Assembly: GCA_020631735.1 (NCBI GenBank)
Contig: CM036179.1
Coordinates: 24,977,063-25,041,062 of the forward strand
Origin: Saccharum officinarum
Taxonomy: Eukaryota > Streptophyta > Magnoliopsida > Poales > Poaceae
Direction: 5' to 3'
DNA: 64,000 nucleotides
Shown here: positions 62,169 to 64,000 of the stretch, in pieces
How positions within the stretch are numbered: the stretch's first letter is position 1
How the letters are laid out: each line of letters opens with the position of its first letter
The notes under the pieces: model-generated
Told to the model about the DNA's origin: nothing
The model's database searches: none
What the model saw: the letters and a program-made list of their open reading frames with translations, nothing else
Position numbers and translations under genes: made by a program

Positions 62169-62249
62169 AAATGTAGCGCCAACACGACACGACGCTGAAT
62201 CAAAAAAAACATGACACGACGCGAGCCGGCCCTCATTGCCACCGTGAAC

Positions 62250-62600
62250 ACCTTCAAGTTACTCAGCGGTCCCTCGGTGACTGGCCGAACGCCAGCCACG
62301 GCCCCACAGCAAGTGCTTCCCGGAGTAGGACACTGCAACGTTGCCGCCGCCATGGTACATGATGCCGAACCTCCCGTTGCAGCTATTGTCCGCGCACATG
62401 GCGGCATCGAGATTCTGGGAGAGGACCAAGGAGAAGGAAGATCGGGCAAGGGTGGCGGCATCGAGGCTGCACATGGATAGTGAGTCGACTGAGAAGGACG
62501 GCGTGCGAGGGCGCAAGGCGAGGTACACGACATCGACGAAGGAGGCAGCGATGGGGACGCGCTGAGGGCGGCAGCACAGGCACGGCGGAGCATGCGATGA
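62250..62600 (-). pseudogene. LEA_2 / NDR1-HIN1-like gene fragment
   Basis: The minus-strand frame 62528-62259 reads YLALRPRTPSFSVDSLSM and then NGRFGIMYHGGGNVAVSYSG. The spacing and wording (RP-x-PSFSV, a NPNGRxGIxY-like block, VSYSG) match the LEA_2 domain of NHL membrane proteins. The transmembrane N-terminus and the C-terminal half are missing. It lies head to head with the ERF fragment and is not expected to be functional. Confidence 0.55.
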
Positions 62601-62641
62601 TGGGCACGACCGATCTACAATTATTGAAAATCGTTCTACAG

Positions 62642-63265
62642 ATGTGTGGTGGTGCGATCCTCGTCGAGGTCATCCCGATTTCCCGAACACGTCGGCGCAG
62701 CGTGGCCTGCTGGCAAGGGCAAGTTGTGGAAGGCTGATGACTTCGAGGCCGCATTCCAAGAGTTCGACAAGGACTCCGAGGAGGACGAGGAGATGATGGA
62801 GGCGTGGGAGGAGGAGGTGGACAACAAGCGCGCCTTCGTCTTCCCCGCCTTGTCCCCAGCGACGGAGACGAAGCCCCGTGCGCGCCAGGAGCAGCAGCAG
62901 GCCGCGCCGAGCCCGCGCAGGCGCAACAGTACAGGGGCGTCGGGGCGAGTGGGCCACCGAGATCCATGACCCCATCAAGGGCGTCCGCGTCTGGCTAAAC
63001 ACCTTCCCCTCCGCCGAGGCCGTCGCGCTCGCCTACGACCACGCCGCGCGTGACATACCGTGGCCAGGGCCCGTGGCGGTGGCCTTGAAGCATGAGGCTG
63101 CCGAAGAAGCAGCCGGCGAGAGCTCCGGCACGGTGCTCGCCCGGACTTCTCGTGGCCAGGCATGTCGACATACGACGAGCCCCCCGCGGCGCACCCTGCC
63201 CTCGACGTCGAGGCCGGCCAGAGCGGCGACAAGAAACGACTGAGGAGCGGACAACACCGAAGATG
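62642..63265 (+). pseudogene. Group VII ERF (AP2/ERF) pseudogene with intact N-degron start
   Basis: ATG at 62642 begins MCGGAILVEVIP, the Met-Cys N-degron that makes group VII ERFs oxygen-labile. The frame then shifts; a second frame (from about 62710) carries the acidic linker KADDFEAAFQEFDKDSEED. A third carries the AP2 remnant [20 protein letters not shown] then [14 protein letters not shown]; the front of the domain (YRGVR followed by the usual RRPWG) is damaged. Another frame holds the tail motif [13 protein letters not shown] and a basic KKRLRS end. Family, order and motifs are clear, but at least three frame changes make it a pseudogene or a badly assembled gene. Its 3' half is repeated inverted at 44372-44672. 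Confidence 0.82.
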
Positions 63266-63371
63266 AGGCAGCAGTGGCTCGATTCGTTTGGGCCGTTGGA
63301 TGGTCTCCGGATGGCTGAAAACGAACGACTGCTTAAGTTGCAGTAGCAGTAGTAACTGCACTGGATCCAGG
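63073..63371. repeat. Right arm of the ERF inverted duplication
   Basis: The reverse complement of 44372-44672 over about 300 bp. Before the Copia-B insertion the arms were separated by about 0.95 kb. Confidence 0.9.
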
Positions 63372-63538
63372 TCGTTGCCCAAGGTAGGGGGCTCGAGCCC
63401 CCCCTCCTAGTCGGCATGAAGCCTCGTTGTCTTCGTCTCCACTCGTTGGGTGCCGCGCCGTTCAAGCATCGTCATCCTAGCCTGTCCCCACAGAGCCACC
63501 GCCTCATCTAAAGCTCTTGCCCCTACAAATACTACTTA

Positions 63539-63867
63539 CTCCCTTCGTCCCAAAAATATTGCAATTATAGGGTTCAAACTTTGTCTCATAAATACTGCAA
63601 TGGAAGCTAATAGCTACTAGGTCGTACAATGCACCAGGTTGTGGGCCATAGTGGTGTGGACATGGTACAGGCGTCCAGAAGCTTCAAGTCTATTTCCTGG
63701 CCACGAGTTTTGCTGATGTTGGTTTGTGCAAGTCTGGACTGCATGCAGCAGTGTACCAGCACATTAGAGTGTCAGCACTATTTTGATAGGGGTATTTTTA
63801 TAATTTTGAGCAAACGTTGGTTCTCGTGCATGGTCATAGAATTGCAATTTTTACAGGACGAAAGGAG
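63539..63867. mobile_element. Stowaway-like MITE
   Basis: TA-flanked ends CTCCCTTCGTCCCAAAAATA and TTTTTACAGGACGAAAGGAG. TTGCAATT occurs next to both ends. The remaining 63868-64000 shows nothing recognisable. Confidence 0.8.
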
Positions 63868-64000
63868 TATGCCATATCACGAACGGTTTATTTCTCGCAT
63901 TGAAAATATTAATGACGATAATATGCATACGAAGGTTGTTGTTCACCAATTACTTCGAAAAGTTATTCGTATACAATATTTTGGTCATGCAGCGCGACTG

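Noticed and set aside
62093..62593. 166-residue minus-strand open frame over the Copia-B LTR end and the LEA_2 fragment
   Set aside because: It is a Pro/Ser-rich shadow frame; the LEA_2-like motifs are in a different frame (62259-62528).

Overview
The window looks like nuclear DNA of a grass, most likely an Andropogoneae species (the sorghum, Miscanthus and sugarcane group). The evidence is intron-bearing plant genes (a UBC-type E2 enzyme and a ROP GTPase), two nuclear tRNAs, dense Tourist/Stowaway-type MITEs of the 'GGCCNTGTTTAGTT' kind, and large Copia elements whose LTRs carry many copies of a GGACGCGTCCGGTCA-type motif. A 100-base N run at 18995-19094 marks a scaffold gap.

Layout. 1-3180: locally duplicated low-copy DNA, including a 1.1-kb Pack-type transposon that carries a three-exon fragment of a WRC-domain gene and has an unoccupied paralogous site 1.5 kb away. 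3200-6393: a large imperfect inverted repeat, interrupted near its centre by a GC-rich poly(A) retroposon with a 14-bp target duplication. 6.8-10.7 kb: Stowaway MITEs (one split by an RTE LINE tail), a CACTA-like non-autonomous element and a tRNA-derived SINE. 11.6-18.9 kb is the genic island: a ubiquitin-conjugating enzyme gene (+), tRNA-Ser(GCU), tRNA-Glu(CUC), and a seven-exon ROP small GTPase gene (-) complete except for a one-base frameshift in its P-loop. 19095-32341: Copia-A, a young Maximus/SIRE-type element with gag, pol and an extra long 3' ORF. 32.3-44.7 kb: MITE-rich intergenic DNA with a Mutator-like element. 44713-62168: Copia-B, an old decayed Copia with perfect TSD, into which Copia-C (46004-56592, minus strand, Maximus/SIRE-type, perfect TSD) is nested. 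Copia-B itself sits in the spacer of an inverted duplication built from a broken group VII ERF gene; the right arm keeps the Met-Cys N-degron start, and a LEA_2-like fragment lies next to it. A Stowaway MITE closes the window.

How it works together. The host genes act separately: the E2 carries ubiquitin on Cys85, and the ROP is a prenylated signalling GTPase. The rest is a record of transposition. LTR divergence judged by eye orders the insertions as Copia-B (oldest), Copia-C, then Copia-A (youngest). Most breaks in Copia-A, and the break in the ROP gene, are single-base changes in or next to homopolymer runs, which may be assembly errors. Copia-B and Copia-C are mainly broken by stop codons of C-to-T type, which look like real decay. 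I found no CRISPR array, prokaryotic operon or clearly new enzymatic system. The most unusual structures are the ERF-VII inverted duplication, the WRC Pack element with its hairpin, and the GC-rich tandem-repeat retroposon inside a palindrome.
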